DNA from: Caldimonas tepidiphila
GTDB taxonomy: Bacteria > Pseudomonadota > Gammaproteobacteria > Burkholderiales > Burkholderiaceae_C
NCBI RefSeq assembly: GCF_003569765.1
Contig: NZ_QXMG01000021.1
Span: 1-64,000, forward strand
DNA length: 64,000 nt
Reading direction: 5' to 3'
Below, piece after piece: positions 48,258 through 57,679 of this stretch. A program made the translations under genes and the position numbers. The notes beneath the pieces are model-generated. The model was not told where the DNA came from. It made no database searches and was given only the letters and a program-made list of their open reading frames with translations. Each line of letters begins with the position of its first letter. The stretch's first letter is position 1.

Positions 48258-48692
48258 ATGTACAAGCGCATCCTCGTCCCCACCGACGGCTCCGACATCT
48301 CCGCCAAGGCGACCGCCACCGCGGTGCAACTCGCCAAGACGCTAGGCGCCGAGCTGATCGCCCTCGGCGTGAAGGACCCCTACCCGTACAGCGCGATGGG
48401 CGAGACCTATCCGACGCTGCCGCAGGAATTCTTCGACCGGCAGGAGCGCATCGCCAGCCGCAACGTGTCGCGCGTCAAGGAGGCGGCCAGCGCCGCGGAC
48501 GTGCCCTGCACCGGCCTGTCGGTCGAGTCGGCCAGCGTCTTCGACGCGATCATCGAGCAGGCGCGCACGCTCGAGTGCGACCTGATCGTGATGGCCTCCC
48601 ACGGTCGCCGCGGCGTGCAGGCGCTGCTGCTCGGCAGCGAGACGCAGAAGGTGCTGACGCACAGCACCATTCCCGTGCTCGTGGTGCGCTGA
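48258..48692 (+). CDS. Universal stress protein UspA family
   Basis: A 144-residue single-domain protein. The N-terminal strand YKRILVPTDGSD and the C-terminal ATP-loop MASHGRRGVQALLLGSET define the ATP-binding UspA subgroup. Its expression is often raised under oxygen limitation or growth arrest; here an FNR/FixK-like dyad lies upstream. CCAGGAGGCACAG is a strong ribosome site. It converges with the ZIP gene. Confidence 0.93.
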   Translation: MYKRILVPTDGSDISAKATATAVQLAKTLGAELIALGVKDPYPYSAMGETYPTLPQEFFDRQERIASRNVSRVKEAASAADVPCTGLSVESASVFDAIIEQARTLECDLIVMASHGRRGVQALLLGSETQKVLTHSTIPVLVVR

Positions 48693-48716
48693 AGCCTCCG
48701 CCGCCCGCCACGACGC

Positions 48717-48738
48717 AGGCCGCGCCCGGGCGCGGCCT
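48717..48738. terminator. Palindromic hairpin between convergent usp and ZIP genes
   Basis: A perfect 22-base GC palindrome in the 69-bp gap, followed by TCCTGC on the plus strand. Without a T-tract it is likely a bidirectional but not strictly intrinsic terminator. Confidence 0.55.
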
Positions 48739-48761
48739 TCCTGCATCCGCGGGTCCCGCGC

Positions 48762-49544
48762 TCAGTGCCCGTGGAACTGCCCCACCAGCAGCGCGATGAA
48801 GCCCAGGCCGGCACCCAGCCACAGCAGCTGCGCCAGCGTCTCGCGCCAGGCGAGGCGGCGCTGCAGTTGCGGGATCAGGTCGGCCACTGCGACGTAGACG
48901 AAGCTCGACGCGGCGACGACGAGCAGGTAGGGGAAGTATTCCTCCCAGGCGCCGACGACGAAGTAGCCCGCCACGCCGCCCGCCACCGCCGCCATTCCCG
49001 ACAGCGCGTTGTAGACGAGCGCCTTGCGGCGCGTGAAGCCGGCGTTGAGCAGCACGATGTAGTCGCCCACCTCCTGCGGGATCTCGTGCGCGATCACCGC
49101 GAACGCGGTCACGACGCCGAGCTGCGTGTCGGCGAGGAAGGCCGCGGCGATGATTACGCCGTCGCAGAAGTTGTGGATGCTGTCGCCCACCAGCACGCTC
49201 CAGCCGCCGCGCCCGGCCTGCTCGGCGTCGAAGCCGTGATGATGGTGGTGGTGCGGGTGGTCGCCCTCGTGATGGTGGCCGTGCCGGTAGAGCTCGGCCT
49301 TCTCGAGCAGGAAGAAGAACAGCAGGCCGGCCAGGAGCGTGAGGAACAGCTCGTGCGCGCCGGCCGAGCTCTCGAAGGCCTCGGGCAGCACGTGCAGCAG
49401 CGCCGTGCCGAGCAGCACGCCGGTCGACAGGCTCACGAGATGGCGCACCAGGCGGCCGAGCACGGCCACCGTCAACGCCGCGGCGATCGTCACCGACAGC
49501 AGGCCGCCCAGCAGGGTGGCCAGCACGATGTAGGTCAGGGTCAT
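48762..49544 (-). CDS. ZIP family metal transporter
   Basis: A 260-residue inner membrane protein with eight predicted helices and a cytoplasmic His-rich loop between helices 3 and 4 (HGHHHEGDHPHHHHHHGFD). Helix 4 carries HNFCDGVIIAAAF and helix 5 HEIPQEVGDYIVLL, the metal-path motifs of ZIP proteins. It probably imports zinc or other divalent metals. The ATG at 49544 gives the normal N-terminus (MTLTYIVLATLLGG) but has no ribosome site. An intrinsic terminator lies only 15 bp before it, so expression may depend on read-through. Confidence 0.93.
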   Translation of the reverse strand: MTLTYIVLATLLGGLLSVTIAAALTVAVLGRLVRHLVSLSTGVLLGTALLHVLPEAFESSAGAHELFLTLLAGLLFFFLLEKAELYRHGHHHEGDHPHHHHHHGFDAEQAGRGGWSVLVGDSIHNFCDGVIIAAAFLADTQLGVVTAFAVIAHEIPQEVGDYIVLLNAGFTRRKALVYNALSGMAAVAGGVAGYFVVGAWEEYFPYLLVVAASSFVYVAVADLIPQLQRRLAWRETLAQLLWLGAGLGFIALLVGQFHGH

Positions 49545-49559
49545 GCAGTGGGAGGGTCC

Positions 49560-49586
49560 AAAAAAAAGCCGCGCGAACCGCGCGGC
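49560..49586 (-). terminator. Intrinsic terminator 15 bp upstream of the ZIP start codon
   Basis: On the minus strand an eight-base GC stem (49586-49579 with 49575-49568; GCCGCGCG with CGCGCGGC), three-base loop, followed by eight T. It faces the same direction as the ZIP gene and ends immediately before its start, the layout of a transcription attenuator or a small-RNA terminator. Confidence 0.8.
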
Positions 49587-49921
49587 CCGTCCCCGGGGGA
49601 CAAGGCCTTCGGTCCACGCGACGCCGTGTTGCCGCTGCCACGCCGGGCGGCGCCGCAGCCCGTCCTGGGCGGCGGGCTCGCGGCGACTCGGGCGGCAGCC
49701 GGCATGGAAGGCGTGCGGCGCATCCGGGCACGCCGCAAACCTCGACGGGCGGGCCGCCTCACTGCCGACGGCCCGCAAGGCCTTCATCTTATCAATGGTT
49801 TCGGCACCGCTGCCCGCCGCCGTGGCGCCCGGGCAGCGGCGCTTGCGGCGTCCACGCCCGTGCGCAAGCCGGGGGCGGGCCTGTCACGCGGATGCCGCCG
49901 ATTTGCCACGACAATTCCACA
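49587..49921. other. Leader region between ZIP terminator and ppx, no confirmed gene
   Basis: This stretch of 335 bp is GC-rich. On the minus strand it would be the ZIP leader; ATG 49787 opens a frame continuous with the ZIP frame, but the encoded Arg/Ala-rich segment resembles no signal or domain. GC-rich repeats allow several stem-loops. No known riboswitch consensus (yybP-ykoY, TPP, cobalamin, ykkC) was recognised. The ppx promoter must also lie in the last part of this region. Confidence 0.4.
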
Positions 49922-51505
49922 ATGACGCAAGACACTCCCGGCCGCCTCGCGCGTGCCCCGCAGCAGCAGCCGCAACCGGCCCCGGACGGCAGCGCCGAGG
50001 CCGGCCTGCCGCTGGCGGCGATCGACATCGGCTCCAACAGCTTCCGTCTCGAGATCGCGCAGGTCGAGCGCGGCCGCTACCGCCGCAGCGACTACCTGAA
50101 GGAGACCGTGCGCCTCGGCGGCGGGCTCGACGCCGAGGGCCGGCTCACCGAGGACGCGATGCAGCGCGGGCTGGCCTGCCTGGCGGGCTTTGCCGAGCGG
50201 CTGCGCGGCTTCGCGCCCGGCCGGGTGCGGGCGGTGGCCACGCAGACGCTGCGCGAGGCGCGCAACCGCGACGAGTTCCTGGACCGCGGCGCGGTCGCGC
50301 TCGGCCACCCGATCGAGGTGATCTCGGGCCGCGAGGAGGCCCGGCTGATCTACAAGGGCGTCTCGCGGCTGGCGCCCGCCGCGAGCGGGCGGCGCCTCGT
50401 GATCGACATCGGCGGGCGCTCGACCGAGATGATCCTCGGCGAGGGCGCCACGCCGCTGGTGGCCGAGTCCTTCCAGATCGGCAGCGTCAGCCTGTCGATG
50501 CGCTTCTTCCCCGGGGGCCGCTTCACGGAGGAAGCCTTCCGCGCGGCGCAGGTTGCCGCCGGCGCCGAGCTCGAGGAGGCGCTGGAGGCCTTCGCGCCCG
50601 GCCTCTGGAGCGAGGCGCTCGGCTCCTCGGGCACCGCCGGCGCGGTGTCGCAGCTGCTGCTCGCGCACGAGATCACCGACGGCTCGATCACGCCCGAGGG
50701 CCTCGCCTGGTGCATCGAGCAGTGCCTGAAGGCGGGCAGCGCCGAGCGGCTGCAGCTCAGCGGGCTCAAGGAGGAGCGCCGCGCGGTGCTCGGCGGCGGG
50801 CTGGCCATCCTCGGCGCGCTGAGCACGCAGTTCGGCATCGACGCGCTGCGCCCGGCCAAGGGCGCGCTGCGCCAGGGCGTGATCTTCGATCTCGACGAGC
50901 GGCTGTCGGCCGCGCGGCACGACGGCGACGACGCGCACGACGTGCGCGACGAGTCGGTGCAGCTGCTGCAGGAGCGCTTCCGGGTCGACGTCGCGCAGGC
51001 CCGGCGCGTGCAGGCGGCAGCACTTGCGCTGCACCGGGCGCTCGACCCGAAGGCCGACGAGGAGACGCGGCGCGAACTCGGCTGGGCCGCCGCGCTGCAC
51101 GAGCTCGGCATGACGGTCTCGCACCACGACCACCACCGCCACAGCGCCTACCTGCTCGCGCACGTCGACGCGGCGGGCTTCTCGCAGTCGCAGCAGCGGC
51201 GCCTGGGCACGCTGGTGCTCGGCCAGCGCGGCGGCCTGCGCAAGATCGAGGAGGCGCTCGCCGACCCCGGCTTCGCGCGGCAGGTGCTGGCGCTGCGGCT
51301 CGCAGTGCTGCTGTGCCATGCCCGCAGCGCGCCGGACCTCGACGCGCTCGTCCTGCGCCGCTCCGGCACCACCGCGACGCTGACGATGCAGGCCGACTGG
51401 GCGCAGCAGCACCCGCGCAGCGTCTACCTGCTGCAGGAGGAGAAGGCGCTGTGGGAGCGCAGCGGCGCGCTGCGGCTGGTGCTCAGGACGGCGCGCAGGG
51501 ACTGA
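49922..51505 (+). CDS. ppx: Exopolyphosphatase Ppx/GppA family
   Basis: A 527-residue phosphohydrolase of the ASKHA fold that degrades polyphosphate, or converts pppGpp to ppGpp. The N-terminal AAIDIGSNSFRLEIAQ, VISGREEARLIYKGV and IDIGGRSTEMILG are the phosphate-binding and catalytic blocks. The C-terminal half has an HD-like region (WAAALHELGMTVSHHDHHRHSAYLL). It faces sixA and ppk, which are on the other strand. With ppk it sets the polyphosphate level; with spoT it may influence pppGpp. Confidence 0.94.
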   Translation: MTQDTPGRLARAPQQQPQPAPDGSAEAGLPLAAIDIGSNSFRLEIAQVERGRYRRSDYLKETVRLGGGLDAEGRLTEDAMQRGLACLAGFAERLRGFAPGRVRAVATQTLREARNRDEFLDRGAVALGHPIEVISGREEARLIYKGVSRLAPAASGRRLVIDIGGRSTEMILGEGATPLVAESFQIGSVSLSMRFFPGGRFTEEAFRAAQVAAGAELEEALEAFAPGLWSEALGSSGTAGAVSQLLLAHEITDGSITPEGLAWCIEQCLKAGSAERLQLSGLKEERRAVLGGGLAILGALSTQFGIDALRPAKGALRQGVIFDLDERLSAARHDGDDAHDVRDESVQLLQERFRVDVAQARRVQAAALALHRALDPKADEETRRELGWAAALHELGMTVSHHDHHRHSAYLLAHVDAAGFSQSQQRRLGTLVLGQRGGLRKIEEALADPGFARQVLALRLAVLLCHARSAPDLDALVLRRSGTTATLTMQADWAQQHPRSVYLLQEEKALWERSGALRLVLRTARRD

Positions 51506-51526
51506 AGGCCCGCGCCCCGGCGGTGC

Positions 51527-52003
51527 TCAGAACAGCTCGAGCGAGTGCACCGCCATCAGCAGCACCTGGGGCTGGCCCTCGCGCAGCCGGCGGCGCAGCC
51601 ACCACACCGAGGCCTTGCGCACCGACCAGGGCTGCTCGGTGCCGGTGAGCAGCCGGGCCGCCACGCGGCCGAGCGTCGGCTGGTGGCCGACGACGAGCAC
51701 GGCGCCGGGCGCGCTGGGCCAGCGTGCCGCCTTCAGCAACGCCTCCACCGATGCGCCGGGCGCGATCGTGTCCACGGTCTCGAAGGGGCGCTCGAGCGCC
51801 TGCGCGGTCTGCTGGGTGCGCCGCGCGGGGCTCGCGATCACGCGCGCCGAGCGGGGCAGGCGCTGGTTCAGCCAGTCGGCCATGCGCGCGGCCTGGCGCT
51901 CGCCCTTGGCGGTGAGCGTGCGCGCGAGGTCCGCGTCCGGGCCGTGCGGCTCGTCGGGCGACAGCATCTGCGCCTCGGCGTGGCGCCACAGAATCAGGTC
52001 CAT
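51527..52003 (-). CDS. sixA: SixA phosphohistidine phosphatase
   Basis: A 158-residue histidine phosphatase. The active-site motif RHAEA lies at residues 7-11, and the second catalytic His is in VVGHQPTLGR. SixA removes phosphate from histidine phosphocarriers, in E. coli from the nitrogen PTS protein NPr. It lies 13 bp downstream of ppk on the same strand, so the two are likely cotranscribed. Confidence 0.92.
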   Translation of the reverse strand: MDLILWRHAEAQMLSPDEPHGPDADLARTLTAKGERQAARMADWLNQRLPRSARVIASPARRTQQTAQALERPFETVDTIAPGASVEALLKAARWPSAPGAVLVVGHQPTLGRVAARLLTGTEQPWSVRKASVWWLRRRLREGQPQVLLMAVHSLELF

Positions 52004-52016
52004 GCGGCCTCCGGGA

Positions 52017-54119
52017 TCAGGGTGCGGCGGTGTTGTAGCGCTCGATCAGCGCCTGCTGCGCGCTCGGGCCGTCGGCGCCGATGCGATCGTAGCCGCCGTC
52101 GCTGCGCTGCTGCCAGGCGTCGCGCGCATCGTGCAGGTAGGGCACGAGGCACTCGTCGATGACGCGCTGGCGCAGCTTGGCGTCGCGCACCGGCCAGGCC
52201 ACCTCGATGCGGCGGAACATGTTGCGGCTCATCCAGTCGGCGCTCGACAGGTACAGCGCCTCGTCCTCCTCGCCCTCGCCGCAGCGGAAGTACAGCACCC
52301 GCGTGTGCTCGAGGAAGCGGCCGACCACCGAGCGCACGCGGATGTTGTCGGTCGCGTCCGGCACGCCCGGCGGCAGCACGCAGGCGCCGCGCACGATCAG
52401 GTCGATGCGCGCGCCGGCTTGGCTCGCGGCGAGCAGCGCCTCGATCAGCGCCGCGTCGGTGAGCGCGTTGACCTTGACGACGATGCGCGCGGTGCGGCCC
52501 GCGCGTGCCGCGTCGGCGACCTGATGGATGTGGCGCAGCATCTGGCGGTGCAGCGTGAACGGCGCCATCAGCAGGTGGCGCGGCGTGCGCACCCGGTTGA
52601 GGCTGGCGAGCTGCTGGAACACCGCGTCGGCGTCCGCGGTGAGCTCGGGGTCGGCGGTCAGGTAGCCGACATCGGTGTAGAGCCGCGCGGTCTTGGCGTT
52701 GTAGTTGCCGGTGGACAGGTGCGCGTAGCGGCGCAGCCGGCCCTCCTCGCGGCGCGTGACGAGCAGCAGCTTGGCGTGGGTCTTGAGGCCGACGATGCCG
52801 TAGACCACCTGCGCGCCGACCTTCTCGAGCTGCTCGGCCCAGTTGATGTTGGCCTCCTCGTCGAAGCGCGCCTTGAGCTCGACCACCACCATCACCTCCT
52901 TGCCGCGGCGCGCCGCCTCGATCAGCAGCTCCATCAGCACCGACTCGGTGCCGGCGCGGTAGATGGTCTGCTTGATCGCGAGCACGTCCGGGTCGAGCAC
53001 CGCCTCGCGCAGCATCTGCACCACCGGCTCGAAGGATTCGAAGGGATGGTGCATCAGCACGTCGCCCTGCTTGAGCCGGCTGAAGATCGGCAGCGTGCGC
53101 GGCAGCGCCGCGGGCCACGCGGGCTCGAAGCGGGGAAAGCGCAGCGCCGGCGCGTCGGCCTGGTCGATCAGCGCGTTCAGGCGCACCAGGTTCACCGGGC
53201 CGTGCACCGCGTAGAGCGCCGCCGCCGGCAGGCAGAACTGCGCCAGCAGGAAGGACGACAGCTCCGGCGGGCAGCTCGACACCACCTCGAGCCGGATCGC
53301 CTGGCCGAAGTGGCGCGTCGTCAGGCTCGAGCGCAGCGCCTGGCGCAGGTTCAGCACCTCCTCCTCGTCCACCGCGAGGTCGGAGTCGCGCGTGACGCGG
53401 AACTGCGAGAAGGCCTCCACCGTGCGGCCGGGGAAGAGCTCGTGCAGGTGCGCGCGGATCACGCTGGACAGCAGCACGAAGACCTGCTGGCCGCCGCTGA
53501 CCTCCTCGGGCAGCCGGATCACGCGCGGCAGCACGCGCGGCACCTTGACGATCGCGATCGAGTTCTCGCGCCCGAACGCGTCGCGCCCGTTGAGCTTGAC
53601 GATGAAGTTCAGCGACTTGTTGGCCACCAGCGGGAAGGGATGCGCCGGGTCGAGCCCGACGGGCACCAGCAGCGGCCGCACCTGGCGCTGGAAGAACTGG
53701 TCCACCCACTGCCGCTGCGCCGCGTCGCGCTCGGCGTGGTTGCGGATCACGATGCCCTCGCCCTCGAGCGCCGGCATCAGCACCTCGTTGAAGAGCGCGT
53801 ACTGCCGGTCGACCAGCTCGTGCGCGGCCGCCGCGACCTCCTGCAGGTCCACGTCCGACACCTCGCCGCCGGGCCGCCGCGAGGCCTCGATGTAGTCGCC
53901 GAAGCGCACCTCGAAGAACTCGTCGAGGTTGGACGACACGATGCAGATGTAGCGCAGCCGCTCGAGCAGCGGCACGTCCTCGCGCTCGGCCTGGGCCAGC
54001 ACGCGGCGGTTGAACTCGAGGATCGCGCACTCGCGGTTGAAGAGCTTTAGCGACTGGGCGACGGGGGGGACGACGGAAGGCACGAAGGCCGCGGGCTTCT
54101 CAGCAGGAGACAGGGTCAT
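52017..54119 (-). CDS. ppk: Polyphosphate kinase 1
   Basis: A 700-residue enzyme that makes polyphosphate from ATP. The N-terminal domain starts LKLFNRECAILEFNRRVL and has SSNLDEFFEVRF. The phospho-accepting His448 lies in KTHAKLLLV, with RYAHLSTGNYN following; the C-terminal domain carries the second conserved HTRVLYF. About 22 residues precede the usual N-terminus. A candidate Pho box with a -10 lies so close to this ATG that the mRNA would be almost leaderless, or translation may start further in. It is followed by sixA. Confidence 0.96.
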   Translation of the reverse strand: MTLSPAEKPAAFVPSVVPPVAQSLKLFNRECAILEFNRRVLAQAEREDVPLLERLRYICIVSSNLDEFFEVRFGDYIEASRRPGGEVSDVDLQEVAAAAHELVDRQYALFNEVLMPALEGEGIVIRNHAERDAAQRQWVDQFFQRQVRPLLVPVGLDPAHPFPLVANKSLNFIVKLNGRDAFGRENSIAIVKVPRVLPRVIRLPEEVSGGQQVFVLLSSVIRAHLHELFPGRTVEAFSQFRVTRDSDLAVDEEEVLNLRQALRSSLTTRHFGQAIRLEVVSSCPPELSSFLLAQFCLPAAALYAVHGPVNLVRLNALIDQADAPALRFPRFEPAWPAALPRTLPIFSRLKQGDVLMHHPFESFEPVVQMLREAVLDPDVLAIKQTIYRAGTESVLMELLIEAARRGKEVMVVVELKARFDEEANINWAEQLEKVGAQVVYGIVGLKTHAKLLLVTRREEGRLRRYAHLSTGNYNAKTARLYTDVGYLTADPELTADADAVFQQLASLNRVRTPRHLLMAPFTLHRQMLRHIHQVADAARAGRTARIVVKVNALTDAALIEALLAASQAGARIDLIVRGACVLPPGVPDATDNIRVRSVVGRFLEHTRVLYFRCGEGEEDEALYLSSADWMSRNMFRRIEVAWPVRDAKLRQRVIDECLVPYLHDARDAWQQRSDGGYDRIGADGPSAQQALIERYNTAAP

Positions 54120-54127
54120 GGAAAACG

Positions 54128-54161
54128 AGTCTATGACCAGCCCGTGACAGTCCTGTTACAA
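54128..54161 (-). promoter_or_regulatory. Candidate Pho box and -10 for ppk
   Basis: On the minus strand: TTGTAAC-AGGA-CTGTCAC-GGGC-TGGTCAT, seven-base units repeated every 11 bp (54161-54133), matching the PhoB pattern CTGTCAT-N4-CTGTCAT. A TAGACT (54133-54128) lies ten bases after the first two repeats, the distance between Pho box and -10 in known Pho promoters. Confidence 0.55.
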
Positions 54162-54208
54162 AGCATCCTCCGACCCCTTCATCCGGGGGGGTTCCCGAGA
54201 AGGGCGGC

Positions 54209-54970
54209 TCAGGCCCCTTCGCCGAGCAGGGCCTCGCGCACCTGCGACATCTGCCGCCGCGACACCGCCAGCCACTCGTCGAGGCCCTCGACGCGCACCG
54301 CCCAGCCCTCCTTGGCGCCCTCCTCGCCCTCGCCCGCCGCGAGCGCGCGGCGCTCCATCGCGCGCACCGCGCGGCGCGCGACCAGCGCATTGCGGTGGAT
54401 GCGCAGGAAACGCCCGCCCAGGCGCTCCTCCAACTCCGCGAGCGAGTCGTCGAGCACGTAGGAATGCTGCGCAGTGCGCAGCGTCACGTACTTCAACTCC
54501 GCCTTCAGGTAGAGCACCTCCGAGACCGGCACGCGGATCACGCGGCCGCGGTCGTTGACGACCAGCACCGGCTCCTCGTCCGCCGCGGGGACGCCGCGCG
54601 CGCGCAGCCGCTCGGCGGCGCGCTGCAGCGCGGTCTGCAGCCGCTCTCGCCGCACCGGCTTGGTCAGGTAGTCCACCGCGTCGAGCTCGAAGGCCGCCAC
54701 CGCGTGCTCGGCATGCGCGGTGACGAAGACCACCGCCGGCGCCGGGCTGCGTTCACGCAGCCGCGCCGCCAGCGCCGTGCCGTCCATCCCCGGCATCTGC
54801 ACGTCGAGCAGCACGACGTCGCAGCGGTTCGCGTCGAGCCAGGCCAGCGCCTCCGTCGCGCTCGCCGCCTCGCCGGTCGCGACCGACAGCGGGTCGGGGT
54901 TGTCCTGCACCAGGCAGCGCAGCCGCATGCGCGCCAGTTCCTCGTCGTCGACGATCAGCACGTTCAACAT
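54209..54970 (-). CDS. LytTR response regulator, AlgR-like
   Basis: A 253-residue regulator. The receiver domain has phospho-acceptor Asp56 (VVLLDVQMPGMDG). The C-terminal LytTR DNA-binding domain (about 135-245) includes RVPVSEVLYLKAELKYVTL and GRFLRIHRNALVARRAV. An acidic/Ala insertion lies at about 210-225. GGAGGGC upstream of the ATG is a good ribosome site. It is paired with the LytS-type kinase 46 bp upstream, as algR is with algZ in pseudomonads; target genes are unknown. Confidence 0.92.
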   Translation of the reverse strand: MLNVLIVDDEELARMRLRCLVQDNPDPLSVATGEAASATEALAWLDANRCDVVLLDVQMPGMDGTALAARLRERSPAPAVVFVTAHAEHAVAAFELDAVDYLTKPVRRERLQTALQRAAERLRARGVPAADEEPVLVVNDRGRVIRVPVSEVLYLKAELKYVTLRTAQHSYVLDDSLAELEERLGGRFLRIHRNALVARRAVRAMERRALAAGEGEEGAKEGWAVRVEGLDEWLAVSRRQMSQVREALLGEGA

Positions 54971-55016
54971 CGAAGATGCCCTCCCCTCTTCTTGTACTCG
55001 TGGCCTGTCCGTCGCC

Positions 55017-56183
55017 TCAGTCCAGCGGCACCGCGATCTGCACCCGCCAGGTGGAGCCGTGCGCGCCGGCCGCGAACTGGGCCGACACATCATGCAGCAG
55101 GCCGAGGCGCTCCCGCACGTTCTTCAGCGCGATGCCGTGTCCGGCACGCGATGCTGCCGCCTCCCCCGGGGGCAGCGAGTTGACGATCGTCAACCAGACC
55201 ATGCCGTGCCGCACGCGCGTGCTCACGCGCAGCCAGCCGCCCTGCTCCGCCGGCTCGACGCCGTGGCGCACCGCGTTCTCCACCAGCGGCTGCAGCAGCA
55301 GCGGCGGCACCCGCGCCGCGCCGGCCGCGGGGTCGAGCTGCCAGCTCACCTGCAGCCGGCTGCCGAAGCGCAGCTGCTCGATCGCCAGGTAGCGGCGCGC
55401 CAGCTCCACCTCCTCGCTGAGCGTCACCGCGTCGCCGCCCGCGCCGAGCGCGACCCGGAACAGCTCGGCCAGGTCCTCCAGCACCGCTTCGGCGCGCGCC
55501 GGGTCGACCCGCACCAGCGCGATCGCGGTGTTGAGCGTGTTGAACAGGAAATGCGGCCGGATGCGCGACTGCAGCTCGGCGAGCCGCGCCGCGGTGTCGG
55601 CGGGCAGCCGGCTGCGCGCGCGCAGCCGCAGCGCATAGAACAGCGCCGCCGACAGCCCCGCGCCCCCCAGCCACGGCGCCGCCGGCAGGCCGGCGGGCGG
55701 CTCCATCAGCCCGGTCAGCCCGGCCTGCCACCAGCCGAAGGCGCCGCACAGCGCGCCGAGCCCGAGGGCCGCAGCCCACTGCCAGGCGTCGCCCACCGTC
55801 GCCAGCGGGCGCTTGAGCGCGCAGGCGAGCACCAGCCACAGCAGCGTGGCGGGCAGCGCCACCGCCGAGCCCCGCATGAAATCGAGCAGCCAGCCCCAGC
55901 CGCTGGCCGCGGTGAAGGCGAGCGCCACCGCGAGCACCGCATGCACGAGCAGCACCGCGCGCAGCACCACGCCGACGTGGCAGGCGTCGAAGGGCGAGAC
56001 CGGGGCGGGCGGCTCCCTGCCGCCGGGCGGCCGGGCGGCTGCGGCGACGTCGAAGATCGTGCTGTGGCCGAAGGCACTGCCCGGCGCGTCGGCGCGGGCG
56101 GCAGGAGGACGGGAGGACGGCAAGGGCTGCTGGGGGTCGGGGCCGGGCGGCGGGAGGGAGGGGGCGCCTACAATCCCGGGCAT
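55017..56183 (-). CDS. LytS/AlgZ-type sensor histidine kinase
   Basis: A 388-residue membrane kinase. A Pro/Ala-rich N-terminal stretch of about 60 residues is followed by four or more membrane helices (about 70-185). The His_kinase domain has phospho-acceptor His211 ([11 protein letters not shown]), and the ATPase N-box is [13 protein letters not shown] with [13 protein letters not shown]. There is no periplasmic sensor, so it probably senses through the membrane. It works with the LytTR regulator downstream. The start is uncertain because the ATG lacks a ribosome site. It diverges from argH. Confidence 0.9.
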   Translation of the reverse strand: MPGIVGAPSLPPPGPDPQQPLPSSRPPAARADAPGSAFGHSTIFDVAAAARPPGGREPPAPVSPFDACHVGVVLRAVLLVHAVLAVALAFTAASGWGWLLDFMRGSAVALPATLLWLVLACALKRPLATVGDAWQWAAALGLGALCGAFGWWQAGLTGLMEPPAGLPAAPWLGGAGLSAALFYALRLRARSRLPADTAARLAELQSRIRPHFLFNTLNTAIALVRVDPARAEAVLEDLAELFRVALGAGGDAVTLSEEVELARRYLAIEQLRFGSRLQVSWQLDPAAGAARVPPLLLQPLVENAVRHGVEPAEQGGWLRVSTRVRHGMVWLTIVNSLPPGEAAASRAGHGIALKNVRERLGLLHDVSAQFAAGAHGSTWRVQIAVPLD

Positions 56184-56281
56184 TCTGCAAGACGGGCGCC
56201 GCGCTTCGCAAGCGCCAGGCGCTCCGCCCCTGCCCGCCCCGACCGCGTCGCGCGCCGCGCCGCCCCCACCCGTCGTCTGCC

Positions 56282-57679
56282 ATGTCCTCCAATCAACTCG
56301 ACAAGAAATCCGAAGCCTGGTCCGCGCTGTTCTCCGAACCGATGAGCGAGCTGGTCAAGCGCTACACCGCCAGCGTCTTCTTCGACAAGCGGCTGTGGAA
56401 GGCCGACATCGCCGGCAGCCTCGCGCACGCCGAGATGCTCGCCGCGCAGGGCGTGATCTCCGCGGACGACCATGCCGCGATCCAGCGCGGCATGGCCCAG
56501 ATCACGCAGGAGATCGAGTCCGGCGCCTTCGAGTGGAAGCTCGACCTCGAGGACGTGCACCTGAACGTCGAGGCGCGGCTGACGCAGCTCGTCGGCGACG
56601 CCGGCAAGCGGCTGCACACCGGTCGCAGCCGCAACGACCAGGTCGCCACCGACGTGCGGCTGTGGCTGCGCGACGAGATCGACCTGATCGGCGGGCTGCT
56701 CTCGGACCTGCAGAAGGCGCTGCTCGAGCTGGCGGAGAAGAACGCCGACGTGATCCTGCCCGGCTTCACCCACCTGCAGGTCGCGCAGCCGGTCAGCTTC
56801 GGCCACCACATGCTCGCCTACGTCGAGATGTTCGCGCGCGACGCCGAGCGCATGGCCGACGTGCGCCGCCGCGTCAACCGCCTGCCGCTGGGCGCCGCGG
56901 CGCTCGCCGGCACCAGCTACCCGCTCGACCGCGAGCGCGTCGCGAGGACGCTGGGCATGGAGGGCGTGTGCCAGAACAGCCTCGACGCCGTGAGCGACCG
57001 CGACTTCGCGATCGAGTTCACCGCCGCCGCCTCGCTCGTGATGGTGCACGTCAGCCGCATGAGCGAGGAGCTGATCCTGTGGATGAGCCAGAGCTTCGGC
57101 TTCATCGACATCGCCGACCGCTTCTGCACGGGCTCCTCGATCATGCCGCAGAAGAAGAACCCGGACGTGCCGGAGCTCGCGCGCGGCAAGACCGGCCGCG
57201 TCGTCGGCCACCTGATGGGCCTGATCACGCTGATGAAGGGCCAGCCGCTCGCCTACAACAAGGACAACCAGGAGGACAAGGAGCCGCTGTTCGACACCGT
57301 CGACACGCTCAAGGACACGCTGCGCATCTTCGCCGAGATGGCCGCCGGCATCACGGTGAAGCCCGAGGCGATGGAGCGCGCGGCGCTGCGCGGCTACGCC
57401 ACCGCCACCGACCTCGCCGACTACCTGGTCAAGAAGGGCCTGCCCTTCCGCGACGCGCACGAGGTCGTCGCGCACGCGGTGAAGACCGCGATCGGGCACG
57501 GCGTGGACCTCTCGGAGCTGCCGCTCGCGGAGCTGCAGGCCTTCCACCCCGGCATCGGCGAGGACGTGTTCGAGGTGCTGTCGCTGCGCGGCTCGCTGAA
57601 CGCGCGCAACATCCTCGGCGGCACCGCGCCCGCGCAGGTGCGCGCGCAGATCGGGCGCCACCGCAGCCGGCTCGGCTGA
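56282..57679 (+). CDS. argH: Argininosuccinate lyase
   Basis: A 465-residue enzyme of the fumarase/aspartase superfamily that splits argininosuccinate into arginine and fumarate, the last step of arginine synthesis. The signature loop is [12 protein letters not shown]; the N-terminal [14 protein letters not shown] is the substrate-binding block. It is full length. It diverges from the AlgZ-like kinase across 98 bp. A weak GC hairpin at 57693-57711 follows the stop codon. Confidence 0.97.
   Translation: MSSNQLDKKSEAWSALFSEPMSELVKRYTASVFFDKRLWKADIAGSLAHAEMLAAQGVISADDHAAIQRGMAQITQEIESGAFEWKLDLEDVHLNVEARLTQLVGDAGKRLHTGRSRNDQVATDVRLWLRDEIDLIGGLLSDLQKALLELAEKNADVILPGFTHLQVAQPVSFGHHMLAYVEMFARDAERMADVRRRVNRLPLGAAALAGTSYPLDRERVARTLGMEGVCQNSLDAVSDRDFAIEFTAAASLVMVHVSRMSEELILWMSQSFGFIDIADRFCTGSSIMPQKKNPDVPELARGKTGRVVGHLMGLITLMKGQPLAYNKDNQEDKEPLFDTVDTLKDTLRIFAEMAAGITVKPEAMERAALRGYATATDLADYLVKKGLPFRDAHEVVAHAVKTAIGHGVDLSELPLAELQAFHPGIGEDVFEVLSLRGSLNARNILGGTAPAQVRAQIGRHRSRLG

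Noticed and set aside
49545-49787. An N-terminal extension of the ZIP protein from ATG 49787
   Set aside because: The added 81 residues are Arg/Ala/Pro-rich, unlike any ZIP leader, and the frame runs through the terminator hairpin; the normal ZIP N-terminus begins at 49544.
49587-49800. Manganese (yybP-ykoY) or another known riboswitch before the ZIP gene
   Set aside because: The conserved loop sequences of these classes were looked for by eye and not seen; only the terminator is supported.
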